From: DASZKW01 sp035552775
GTDB lineage: Bacteria > Actinomycetota > Acidimicrobiia > Acidimicrobiales > Palsa-688
Assembly: GCA_035552775.1 (NCBI GenBank)
Contig: DASZKW010000019.1
Coordinates: forward strand, 25,750-89,749
Length of the DNA stretch: 64,000 nucleotides
Direction: 5' to 3'
Within the stretch, counting starts at the first letter, position 1; each line of letters opens with the position of its first letter. Shown piece after piece: positions 33,590 to 41,283 of the stretch. The notes under the pieces are model-generated. The model ran no database searches, was not told where the DNA came from, and saw only the letters and a program-made list of their open reading frames with translations. A program made the position numbers and the translations under genes.

Positions 33590-34568
33590 CGGGCCGACCG
33601 GAGGGGACGGCCACGGAGTGGACCACCTCAGTGAGGACGTCGAGCACCCGGCCGCCCGCCATGTGGGCGTCGGGAGCCAGGATCAAGCGGTGCTCGAGGA
33701 CGGGGGCGACCAGGGACTTCACGTCGTCGGGGACCACGTACTCGCGCCCCGCCGAGGCGGCCAGGGCGCGCGCCGAGCGCTGGATGGCCAGCGCGGCCCG
33801 GGGTGACATGCCGAGGGCAAGGGAAGGGTGACGGCGGGTGGCCGCAGCCAGGTCCACGATGTAGCCCTTCAGGGCGGGGGCGACGTGGATGCCGTTGGCC
33901 ATCTCCACCATGGCCGCAACCGCGCCGATGTCGGTCACCGCGGGCAGGTCGTCGACACCCCCGGTGAGAGTGGGCCGGTCGAGCATGGCCAGCTCCGCGC
34001 CCCGGTCGGGATAGCCCATCCGGATCCGCATCAAGAAGCGGTCGAGCTGGCTCTCCGGCAAATGGTAGGTGCCCTCGTGCTCGATGGGGTTCTGGGTGGC
34101 GATGACGAGGAACGGCTCGGGGAGGCGGTAGGTGGTGCTGTCCACGGTGACTTGGCGCTCCTCCATGGCCTCCAGGAGCGCCGACTGGGTCTTGGGCGAA
34201 GCCCGGTTGATCTCGTCGCCGAGCACCACGTTGGCGAAGATGCCCCCGGGGCGGAAGGTGAAGGAACCGGTGTGGCGCTCGTAGACGCTCACCCCTGTCA
34301 CGTCGGACGGCAGCAGGTCCGGCGTGAACTGGATCCGTTGCCACTGCAACCCGAGGGAATGGGCGAGCGCCTTGGCCAGGCTGGTCTTGCCGACCCCGGG
34401 GACGTCCTCGACGAGCAGGTGGCCCTCGGCCGCGATGCATACGAGGGCGAGGCGGATGGCGGCCTCCTTGCCCTTGATCACTGTCGCCACATTGGTGACC
34501 ACGGCCTCGAAGATGTCGGCGAAACCGCCGGTGGTCGGGACCGCCAACGCCCGCTGTCGAACCACCAC
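33582..34568 (-). CDS. MoxR-family AAA+ ATPase
   Basis: A 328-residue AAA+ ATPase with Walker A DVPGVGKTSLAKA, Walker B VLGDEINRASPKTQSALLEAMEE, sensor region VIATQNPIEHEGTYHLPESQLDRF and a C-terminal lid (MSPRAALAIQRSARALAA). MoxR proteins act as chaperones for metal-cofactor or membrane complexes. GTG at 34568 follows GGGAGGT closely; a second GTG is one codon on. It is first in the unit, divergent from the ROK gene with 72 bp between. Confidence 0.9.
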   Translation of the reverse strand: MVVRQRALAVPTTGGFADIFEAVVTNVATVIKGKEAAIRLALVCIAAEGHLLVEDVPGVGKTSLAKALAHSLGLQWQRIQFTPDLLPSDVTGVSVYERHTGSFTFRPGGIFANVVLGDEINRASPKTQSALLEAMEERQVTVDSTTYRLPEPFLVIATQNPIEHEGTYHLPESQLDRFLMRIRMGYPDRGAELAMLDRPTLTGGVDDLPAVTDIGAVAAMVEMANGIHVAPALKGYIVDLAAATRRHPSLALGMSPRAALAIQRSARALAASAGREYVVPDDVKSLVAPVLEHRLILAPDAHMAGGRVLDVLTEVVHSVAVPSGRPGG

Positions 34569-34640
34569 ACCTCCCTAGTACCGCAGCAGCGTACCCGGGA
34601 GGGAACCACACCGACGCCGGCCGAGCGGTACCGTCGGCCC

Positions 34641-35528
34641 GTGCCCGGCGAGGAACTAGCGCTCGCCGTCGACATCGGGGGCACCAAGATGGCGGCCGCC
34701 GCCGTGGACAGAGGCGGCGGGGTGCGCTGGACCGACCGGACGCCGACGCCGGTCACCCTCGACGCCGACGCCGTGTGGTCCGCGCTGGCCGCACTGGTGG
34801 AGCGCAACCCGTTGGCGGCGACAGTCTGCGGAGTGGGTTGCGGGGGTCCCATGAGCAGGGGCGGGGAAAGGGTCTCCCCCCTCAACATCAAGGCGTGGCG
34901 CGAGTTTCCCCTCCGTTCCCGGTTGGCCGAACTGACCGGGTTGGAGACCCACGTCGACAACGACGCCAAGGCACTGGCGCTGGGGGAGGGTTGGTGCGGT
35001 GCCGCCACCGGCCGCTCCGCCTACCTGTCGATGGTGGTGTCGACGGGGGTGGGTGGGGGGATCGTCCTCGATGGCCGCCTGCTGGACGGCGACGGTGGCA
35101 ACGCCGGCCACATAGGACACGTGGTTGTCGAGCCGGGGGGGCGGCGCTGCGAGTGCGGTGGCCGGGGGTGCTTGGAGGCGGAGGCGTCAGGTACCGCCAT
35201 CACCGCCATCACCGGGGCCCCGGCGGCGGCCGCCGGCCCTGAGGTCGTGGCTCGCACCGGCCGTCTGGTGGGCTTGGCCGTGGCGTCGGTGGCCAACCTC
35301 CTCGACCTGCGCTTGGCGACGGTCGCGGGGTCGGTGGCCCTCGGGTTCGGAGCCCCTTTCTTCGCCGCCGCCCAGGGCGAGATCGACCAGCGCTCACGCC
35401 TGTCGTTCTCCGCCGGCGCCCGAGTCGTCCCGTCCGGCCTGGGGGCCACCGGTCCCCTCGTCGGCGCCGCCGCGGTGGGCTGGCGCGGCGCCGGTACGCT
35501 CGAGGGGTGGCCGGCACCCGCTGAGTGA
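34641..35528 (+). CDS. ROK-family sugar kinase, probably glucokinase
   Basis: A 295-residue ROK protein. The ATP-binding motif AVDIGGTKMAAAAVD is at the N-terminus, VDNDAKALALGEGW contains the catalytic Asp, and the zinc site is HIGHVVVEPGGRRCECGGRGCLEAEASG. No N-terminal helix-turn-helix is present, so it is a kinase rather than a ROK regulator. Glucose is the most common substrate of such proteins; N-acetyl sugars are possible. The GTG at 34641 fits the family start. Its TGA overlaps the next GTG (GTGA). Confidence 0.87.
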   Translation: MPGEELALAVDIGGTKMAAAAVDRGGGVRWTDRTPTPVTLDADAVWSALAALVERNPLAATVCGVGCGGPMSRGGERVSPLNIKAWREFPLRSRLAELTGLETHVDNDAKALALGEGWCGAATGRSAYLSMVVSTGVGGGIVLDGRLLDGDGGNAGHIGHVVVEPGGRRCECGGRGCLEAEASGTAITAITGAPAAAAGPEVVARTGRLVGLAVASVANLLDLRLATVAGSVALGFGAPFFAAAQGEIDQRSRLSFSAGARVVPSGLGATGPLVGAAAVGWRGAGTLEGWPAPAE

Positions 35529-35812
35529 CCGTGAAGAAACCACGTGACCTGGCGTCCTCCTGGTGGCGGAACATCGCCGCGGTGGCGAGGCACCCCGATC
35601 TGTGGGCCACTGCGCTACGACAGGCATGGACACTCTTGCCCGACGGGTGGTGGCGACGATGGCCTCCGTCCCCGTTGCCTCCCCCCGCCTACCGCCAATT
35701 CAGGCTGGCGACCATGTACGGTCATGCCCGCGCCGACCTGGAGCCCGCTGACGTGGTCGGCTACCTCGAATGGTGTAAACGGATGCGGCGACTGGGGCCA
35801 CCGGCGAGCTAA
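35525..35812 (+). CDS. Small conserved-looking protein of unknown function
   Basis: A 95-residue protein rich in Trp and Arg: SSWWRNIAAVARHPDLWATALRQAWTLLPDGWWRRWPPSP, then PAYRQFRLATMYGHARADLEPADVVGYLEWCKRMR. The GTG overlaps the ROK stop by four bases, and the composition and coupling suggest a real gene. The C-terminal part could be two helices. No function can be given. Confidence 0.7.
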   Translation: MTVKKPRDLASSWWRNIAAVARHPDLWATALRQAWTLLPDGWWRRWPPSPLPPPAYRQFRLATMYGHARADLEPADVVGYLEWCKRMRRLGPPAS

Positions 35813-35878
35813 CCTCACCCCGTGCTTCAGCACCCTCCAATACCAGCCCGCCGGTCCCGGCCGAGGTAGGTCGGGGCC

Positions 35879-36391
35879 ATGGCGCGCTCGCTCGTCCTGA
35901 ATGCGACGTACGAGCCGCTATGCGTGGTGCCCAGCCGGCGGGCCCTGATGCTGGTGCTGGCGGCCAAGGCCGAATTGGTCCACGCCACCGACGCCATGTT
36001 CCGCTCGGCGCGCGTCGCCATGCCCGAGCCGTCGGTGGTCCGGCTCGGCTACTACGTGAAGGTGCCCTACCAGGCGCGGGTGGCGCTCAACCGGCGGGCG
36101 GTGTTCGTCCGCGACGGGCACCGCTGCCAGTACTGCGGAGCCTTGGCGGAAAACATCGACCACGTCGTCCCCAAGAGCAAGGGGGGCCCTCACGCGTGGG
36201 ACAACGTGGTGGCCGCGTGCCGACCCTGCAACACCCGCAAACGGGACCGCCTGTTGGAGGAGAGCGGCATGAAGCTGCGCCGCCAGCCGGTGGCGCCGCG
36301 GGAGAGGGCTTGGATGCTGGTGGCGAGCGGTTCGGTTCGCCCCGACTGGGAGCCCTACCTGGGCTCGGCCGTGGCATCTCTGTCTGCTTGA
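35879..36391 (+). CDS. HNH endonuclease family protein
   Basis: A 170-residue protein with an N-terminal region common in actinobacterial HNH proteins (SLVLNATYEPLCVVPSRRAL) and the HNH core with a zinc pair: RDGHRCQYCG, NIDHVVPKSKGG and CRPCNTRKRDRLL. Proteins of this type are single-copy genomic genes; their role is unclear, perhaps DNA repair or phage defence. ATG at 35879. The downstream lipoate-ligase-like gene begins 13 bp later. Confidence 0.88.
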   Translation: MARSLVLNATYEPLCVVPSRRALMLVLAAKAELVHATDAMFRSARVAMPEPSVVRLGYYVKVPYQARVALNRRAVFVRDGHRCQYCGALAENIDHVVPKSKGGPHAWDNVVAACRPCNTRKRDRLLEESGMKLRRQPVAPRERAWMLVASGSVRPDWEPYLGSAVASLSA

Positions 36392-36404
36392 CCCTGGCGG
36401 ATCG

Positions 36405-37115
36405 GTGATCCTCGAGCGGCGCCGCGGCCACGCCGCGTCCCTGCACGAGGCGTCGGCCGCCCTTGTGGCCGGCCAGGGTTGCCTCCCGTTGCCTGTTGGG
36501 ATCATGCGGGTGCTCGAAGCCGTGGCGCCGGCGGTCGTGCTCGGCAGCTCGCAGCCTGGCGACCACGTCGACGCGGCCCGCGCCGCCGCCGCGGGCGTGG
36601 AGGTAGCCCGGCGGCGCAGCGGCGGCGGCGCCGTGCTCGTCGGTCCGGGGCGGTGCTGCTGGGTCGACCTGGCCATCGGCGCCCACGACGCCCGCTGGGA
36701 TGACGACGTGGGCCGGGCGGTGTGGTGGGTGGGCGGGGCATGGGTGGACGCCCTGGCCGAGATCGGCGTCGCCGGCGCCGAGGTGTGGCGGGGGCCCCTG
36801 GTGCGCTCCGCGTGGTCGGATCGCATCTGCTTCGCCGGCGTCGGGCCCGGCGAGGTCACCGTCGGGGGCCGCAAGGTGGTGGGGATATCGCAGCGGCGGA
36901 CCCGGGGCGGCGCCCTGTTCCAATGCGCGGCGCTGCTCGACGGCAACCACGCCGAACTGCTCCGCCTTCTGAGCCTCGGCGCCTCAGAGCGCGACGACGC
37001 CGCCGGGGAGCTTCGGATATCCACCGCCGCCCTCGGGCACGGGGCCGCCGAGCCGCTGGTGGTGGCGTTGGCGTCGGTCCTCGGCGCCCGACCCGCTTTC
37101 GGTGGCGGACGATGA
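36405..37115 (+). CDS. Lipoate-protein ligase A-like protein (BPL/LplA fold)
   Basis: A 236-residue member of the biotin/lipoate ligase fold. RRSGGGAVLVGPGRCCWVDL is the substrate-binding RRxGGG loop, and VTVGGRKVVGISQRR holds the catalytic Lys and GISQRR found in LplA proteins; the region between is shorter than in E. coli LplA and no separate C-terminal domain is seen. It may ligate or transfer lipoate/octanoate. GTG at 36405. Its stop lies one base before the -35 element of the mraZ promoter. Confidence 0.75.
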   Translation: MILERRRGHAASLHEASAALVAGQGCLPLPVGIMRVLEAVAPAVVLGSSQPGDHVDAARAAAAGVEVARRRSGGGAVLVGPGRCCWVDLAIGAHDARWDDDVGRAVWWVGGAWVDALAEIGVAGAEVWRGPLVRSAWSDRICFAGVGPGEVTVGGRKVVGISQRRTRGGALFQCAALLDGNHAELLRLLSLGASERDDAAGELRISTAALGHGAAEPLVVALASVLGARPAFGGGR

Positions 37116-37144
37116 TTGACCGGTGGTGGATTTTGGGTTACTGT
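37116..37144 (+). promoter_or_regulatory. Promoter of the dcw cluster, TTGACC-N17-TACTGT
   Basis: TTGACC at 37116-37121 and TACTGT at 37139-37144 are a sigma-70-type pair at the ideal 17-bp spacing, 66 bp before the mraZ start. The MraZ boxes overlap its spacer, -10 and initial transcribed region. Confidence 0.7.
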
Positions 37145-37157
37145 GGGGGCCAGTGGC
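37124..37157 (+). promoter_or_regulatory. MraZ operator: four TGG boxes at 10-bp spacing
   Basis: TGGT (37124), TGGG (37134), TGGG (37144) and TGGC (37154) recur at exactly 10 bp, one helical turn. This agrees with the known MraZ operator, TGGGN repeats separated by 5 bp, which the ring-shaped MraZ oligomer reads. It predicts self-repression of the whole cluster. Confidence 0.8.
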
Positions 37158-37209
37158 GCGAAAGGGGGGACTACTCCCGGGCCCAGAGGACGGAGTGGAG
37201 TGAAAACGG

Positions 37210-37614
37210 GTGGCGCGGTTCTTCGGGAGGTTCGAGCACTCCCTCGACATCAAGGGACGGGTCATCCTCCCCTCGCGTTTCCGCACCTCGTTCGAGACCC
37301 GCGCCTTTCTCAGCCAGCACCACGAGGGGTGCCTGGCCCTGTGGACCCCCGACGACTTCGAGGAGCAGATCGCCCAGAGGACCGCAGCCCAAAACGCCGG
37401 CCCGGAGGGACGCAAGGACACCCGTGTGTGGTCGTCGAACGTGAGCGAGGTGGAGATGGACAAGCAAGGCCGGGTACCGATCACCCCTCACCTGCGCCAA
37501 TACGCAGGATTGGACACGGCGGTGCTGGTCATAGGAGCCATCGACCACGTCGAGTTGTGGGACCCCTCGGCGTGGGCGACGAGTGTCGAGCGTGTCGAAC
37601 AGGAGGATCAATAA
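37210..37614 (+). CDS. mraZ: Transcriptional regulator MraZ
   Basis: The first gene of the division and wall cluster and its local repressor. Two SpoVT/AbrB-like halves are visible: FFGRFEHSLDIKGRVILPSRFR with the DxKGR motif, and EVEMDKQGRVPITPHLRQYAGL with the DxxGR motif. It has 134 residues. GTG at 37210 is fixed by the family N-terminus (MARFFGRFEHSLD). The target boxes are 53-86 bp upstream. The 137 bp to rsmH hold no gene. Confidence 0.95.
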   Translation: MARFFGRFEHSLDIKGRVILPSRFRTSFETRAFLSQHHEGCLALWTPDDFEEQIAQRTAAQNAGPEGRKDTRVWSSNVSEVEMDKQGRVPITPHLRQYAGLDTAVLVIGAIDHVELWDPSAWATSVERVEQEDQ

Positions 37615-37751
37615 AGCCAATCATCGCAGAACCGACTACCGGGCCCATGCGCAGCCCTTCGACCGGCGGGGTGGGAGTCCCCTTCTCCGCCCGCTTCCAC
37701 TCTGCTAGTTCGGGGAGACATCCCGGCGGCGAGCCGGTCGGAGGGCTGCGG

Positions 37752-38702
37752 ATGAGCCGGGTGTCGGATTTTTCTCATCGGCCGGTCATGCTGGCCGAGA
37801 TCGTCGAGCTATTCGCTCCCGTACCCGCGGGGACCTTCGTCGACGCCACCGCCGGGGGCGGCGGCCATGCCTCGGCCATCCTCGCCGCCCACCCGCATCT
37901 GAGCGTCGTCGCCCTCGACCAGGACCCCGACGCGGTCACCGCCGCGCGGGGCGCCCTGGCCGCCTTCGCCGGGCGCGCCCAGGTACACCGAGCCCGCTTC
38001 GACCAGCTGGCTCGGGTGGCGACCGCCGCCGGGTTGGACCGCATCTCGGGTGCCCTTTTCGACCTGGGGGTCAGCTCACCGCAGCTCGATCGGCCGGCGC
38101 GGGGCTTCAGCTACCACGGCGATGGGCCCCTCGACATGCGCATGGACCCCTCGGCGGCGCTCGACGCGGCCGGCGTGGTGAACGGGTGGAGCGAGGCGGA
38201 CCTGCGCCGGCTGTTCGCCGCACACGGCGAGACCCGCTTTGCGTCGCGCATCGCCCGCGCAGTCGTGGCCGCCCGACCCTTGCTGTCCACGAAGCAACTC
38301 TCCGACGTGGTACGCGACGCGATCCCTGCCGCGGCGCGCCGCAGGGGTGGCCATCCCGCCCGCCGGGTGTTCCAGGCCGTGCGCGTAGCTGTCAACAACG
38401 AGCTCGAGATCCTGCCCGGGTCCCTCGACGTCGCCCTCGGTCTGCTGGCGCCGGGCGGGCGCTGTGCAGTGCTGGCGTACCATTCGGGCGAGGACCGCAT
38501 CGTCAAGGACCGCTTCGTGCGGGCGGCGACGGGCGGGTGCACGTGCCCTCCCGGACTGCCCTGCGTGTGCGGCGCAATACCGTCGGTTCGCCTCCTCAAC
38601 CGCGGGGCCCGCAAGCCGTCACCAGCCGAGGTCGAATCCAACCCTCGCTCCCAGAGCGCGCGCCTGCGCGCTGTCGAAGCGCTCGGCGGGATGCACCGAT
38701 GA
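37752..38702 (+). CDS. rsmH: 16S rRNA m4C1402 N4-methyltransferase RsmH
   Basis: Methylates N4 of C1402 in 16S rRNA. Motifs are HRPVMLAEIVELF, FVDATAGGGGHASAIL (SAM site), GALFDLGVSSPQLD, GFSYHGDGPLDMRMD and CAVLAYHSGEDRIVKDRF. ATG at 37752 has GGAGGG 5 bp upstream and gives 316 residues; an ATG at 37647 would add 35 residues without family similarity. Its stop overlaps the ftsL ATG. Confidence 0.94.
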   Translation: MSRVSDFSHRPVMLAEIVELFAPVPAGTFVDATAGGGGHASAILAAHPHLSVVALDQDPDAVTAARGALAAFAGRAQVHRARFDQLARVATAAGLDRISGALFDLGVSSPQLDRPARGFSYHGDGPLDMRMDPSAALDAAGVVNGWSEADLRRLFAAHGETRFASRIARAVVAARPLLSTKQLSDVVRDAIPAAARRRGGHPARRVFQAVRVAVNNELEILPGSLDVALGLLAPGGRCAVLAYHSGEDRIVKDRFVRAATGGCTCPPGLPCVCGAIPSVRLLNRGARKPSPAEVESNPRSQSARLRAVEALGGMHR

Positions 38703-39304
38703 GCGAGGCGATGCTCCACCGCCGCGGCGCCACGGCTGCGATCGCTCCTGCGCCGGCGCGCTCGGCGGCGGCTTCCCCGCTCGAAGGGCCGCTCGGGCCT
38801 AGTTCCCCGCTCGAAGGGCCGCTCGTGCCCAGTTCCCCGCTCGAAGGGCCGCTCGGGCCCAGGCACCTTCGTGTCGTCGAGCCCCGGCCGGCGGGGGATC
38901 CGCGCCGGCGCCGGCAGCTGATGCTGTGCGCGGCCGTCGCCGTGGTGGTGGCTGTCGCCTTCGGCGTCGTCTACCTCCACGTGGTGATGGCCCAGCGCCA
39001 GTTCGCCCTCGATCGCCTCGACACCAAGGTGAGCCAGGCGCAGTCGCAGTACCAGCGCCTGCGCCTGCAGGTGGCCCAGCTGGAGGCTCCTTCGCGCATA
39101 ATCGCCACCGCCGAGGGCAAGCTCGGCATGCGGGAGCCGGCGTCGGTGACCTACCTCACTGCGACCGGGGCCGGCGGGGCCCGGAACTCACAGGCGCAGC
39201 CCGCACCCGTGGGCGCCACGACCCCGGCCCCCGCCGGCACTCCAGCCCCGGCCGGGGACGCCGACTGGCCCCAGATCAAGTCACTGCTGGCGGGCAGCCC
39301 GTGA
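38699..39304 (+). CDS. ftsL: FtsL-like bitopic division protein with repeat insertion
   Basis: Recognised by position between rsmH and ftsI and by its topology: cytoplasmic N-terminus, one membrane segment (about 74-97, LMLCAAVAVVVAVAFGVVYL), then a short coiled coil (RLDTKVSQAQSQYQRLRLQVAQLEAPSRI) with EGKLGM as in FtsL/DivIC proteins. It would bridge FtsI and FtsW with FtsQ. At 201 residues it is long: a 30-residue tandem repeat (SPLEGPLGPS type) fills the cytoplasmic tail, and an Ala/Pro tail follows. ATG overlaps the rsmH stop; TGA overlaps the ftsI GTG. Confidence 0.85.
   Translation: MSEAMLHRRGATAAIAPAPARSAAASPLEGPLGPSSPLEGPLVPSSPLEGPLGPRHLRVVEPRPAGDPRRRRQLMLCAAVAVVVAVAFGVVYLHVVMAQRQFALDRLDTKVSQAQSQYQRLRLQVAQLEAPSRIIATAEGKLGMREPASVTYLTATGAGGARNSQAQPAPVGATTPAPAGTPAPAGDADWPQIKSLLAGSP
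38771..38860. repeat. 30-bp tandem repeat inside ftsL, 3 units (family A)
   Basis: Units at 38771, 38801 and 38831, nearly identical (core GAAGGGCCGCTCGGGCC). Each encodes ten residues. The same 30-bp unit, about 24 of 30 bases matching, is found twice in lspA at 59961-60020. Confidence 0.95.
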
Positions 39305-41277
39305 CCGGGGGCGGCATTCCCCCGGGGCGCCGTCCCGGTGCCGCCCATCGTCGCCCCGTCCCAGCCCGCACCAGGCGCCGCCTGTTCGCCATGTTGGTCA
39401 CAGTGACCTTCGGGTTCGTGGCCATAGCGACCAAGCTGGCCTTCATCCAGGGAGTCAACGCCCAGCACTACCTCACGGTCGGCCAGTCGGAGTGGACCCA
39501 CGCCGTCGCCCTCGCAGGCGAGCGCGGCGCCATCTTGGACCGCAACGGAGACGAGCTGGCCATGTCGGTTCCCCAGACGACCATCTACGCCGATCCCCGC
39601 CAGGTGAGCGATCCGCGGGCGGAGGCGACCTCGCTGTCTCCCCTGCTGGGCGTCAGCGAGGCGACCTTGCAGAACCAGCTCTCCGCCGACGCCGGTTTCG
39701 TCTATCTGGCGCGCACGCAGCCCAACGCGGTGGCCGCCGCCGTCGCCAAGCTCGATCTGGCGGGGATCTACAGTCTCCAGGAGCCCAAGCGCTTCAACCC
39801 TGCCGGCCAGCTCGCCCTGCCGCTGCTCGGCACCGTCGGTACGGCCGGCGCCGGCCTCTCCGGCCTCGAGGCCAAGTACAACAACGTCCTATCGGGCAAG
39901 CCGGGCAGGTTGGTCGAGGAGCTGGATCCCCAAGGCGGTCAGATACCTGGCGGCCTCCAGCAGTACCAGGCACCCGCGGCAGGCCAGGATGTCGTCCTCA
40001 CCCTCGACGAGCCTTTGCAGTACGAGACCGAGCAGACCCTGGCCGAGGCCCTCGTCGCGGCCCACGGTAAGAGCGGCATCGCCCTGCTCATGGACTCCAA
40101 GACCGGTGATCTGCTGGCTGCCGCCAACCTGTCCATGCCCGACAAGGCCGTGCCCCCGACCACGAGCGAGCCCGCCGCGGTCCCCGTGTCGATCCCGTCT
40201 ACCCCCGTGGCGGGAAACCCCGCCACCGGTTCGAATGTCGGTCCCCAACCCGTCGAGTCGCCCTCTGCGTCGGCCTTCACCGAGGTTTACGAGCCGGGCT
40301 CGGTCAACAAGCTGATCACCATCTCCGCTGCGCTGTCGCAAGGCGTGATAGTGCCCTCCACTCACTTCGTGATCCCGAACAGCTACGACGTGGCCGGCAC
40401 CAAGTTCAGTGACGCCGAGAACCATCCCGCCGAGAACTGGTCAGTTACCGACATCCTGGCCAACTCGTCAAACATCGGGACGATCCAGATCGCCCAGAGG
40501 CTGGGCAAGGCCAATCTGCTCCGGTACCTGAATGCCTACGGCATCGGCAACCGCACCGACATCGCCTTCCCCGGGGAGTCGAAGGGCCTGCTACCGACCT
40601 ACTGGTCGGGTACGTCGATCGCCACCGTGCCGATCGGGCAGGGGATCTCCGTGACAGCCGTCCAGATGCTGGCCGCTTACAACACGATCGCCAACGGCGG
40701 CGAATACATCCCTCCCCGCCTGGTCGAGGGCACCGTCGACACCCAGGGGAAGCTTCACCGGCTGCGCGCGCCGGCGCCCCACCGCGTCGTGACGCCCACC
40801 GTGGCCAACCAGATGCGCACCATGCTCGAGCAGGTGGTGCTGCATGGCACTGGCACATCGGCGTCGATCCCCCCCTACGACGTGGCTGGGAAGACAGGAA
40901 CCGCTCTGGTGCCCAAGAACGGCGGTTACGAGTCCGGGCATTACGTGGCCAGCTTCGTCGGTTACGTCCCCGCCGAGAAACCGGCCATCACCGTCATGGT
41001 GCAGATCTACGACACACCCGACTACGGTGCGGCCGCATCCGCACCGGCGTTCGCGACGATCGCTCGCGACGCGCTCGGTGCGCTCGAGGTACCGCCGCAG
41101 CCGCCCCTGCCCCCCGCTGGCGGTGTCCCCCTGGCGAGCACCTCGTCAGCCAACCCCTTCGGCGAGCTCTCCTCCGGCCCACTGCCGGCGCCGGTACCAC
41201 CTCCCCCACCCGTGGCACCGCCCGCCACGATCCCGGGCCGTGCCAGCCCGTCGCCGTCCACCTCTAGCCGGACCTGA
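39301..41277 (+). CDS. ftsI: Septal peptidoglycan transpeptidase FtsI (PBP3-type)
   Basis: A class B penicillin-binding protein of 658 residues. One N-terminal membrane helix (about 29-48) is followed by the dimerisation domain (GERGAILDRNGDELAMSV) and the transpeptidase domain with Ser334 and Lys337 (EPGSVNK, SxxK), Ser389-Ser390-Asn391 (SxN) and Lys531-Thr-Gly (AGKTGTA). Two odd features: a Pro/Ser/Thr-rich stretch of about 45 residues sits directly before EPGSVNK, where relatives have a short conserved R-N segment, and the C-terminus is a Pro-rich tail without PASTA domains. GTG overlaps the ftsL stop. murE starts 6 bp later. Confidence 0.94.
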   Translation: MTGGGIPPGRRPGAAHRRPVPARTRRRLFAMLVTVTFGFVAIATKLAFIQGVNAQHYLTVGQSEWTHAVALAGERGAILDRNGDELAMSVPQTTIYADPRQVSDPRAEATSLSPLLGVSEATLQNQLSADAGFVYLARTQPNAVAAAVAKLDLAGIYSLQEPKRFNPAGQLALPLLGTVGTAGAGLSGLEAKYNNVLSGKPGRLVEELDPQGGQIPGGLQQYQAPAAGQDVVLTLDEPLQYETEQTLAEALVAAHGKSGIALLMDSKTGDLLAAANLSMPDKAVPPTTSEPAAVPVSIPSTPVAGNPATGSNVGPQPVESPSASAFTEVYEPGSVNKLITISAALSQGVIVPSTHFVIPNSYDVAGTKFSDAENHPAENWSVTDILANSSNIGTIQIAQRLGKANLLRYLNAYGIGNRTDIAFPGESKGLLPTYWSGTSIATVPIGQGISVTAVQMLAAYNTIANGGEYIPPRLVEGTVDTQGKLHRLRAPAPHRVVTPTVANQMRTMLEQVVLHGTGTSASIPPYDVAGKTGTALVPKNGGYESGHYVASFVGYVPAEKPAITVMVQIYDTPDYGAAASAPAFATIARDALGALEVPPQPPLPPAGGVPLASTSSANPFGELSSGPLPAPVPPPPPVAPPATIPGRASPSPSTSSRT

Positions 41278-41283
41278 CGCCTC

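Noticed and set aside
37615..37751. A terminator or attenuator between mraZ and rsmH
   Set aside because: Only a short GGGG/CCCC stem with no T run is visible; the gap is better seen as leader DNA.
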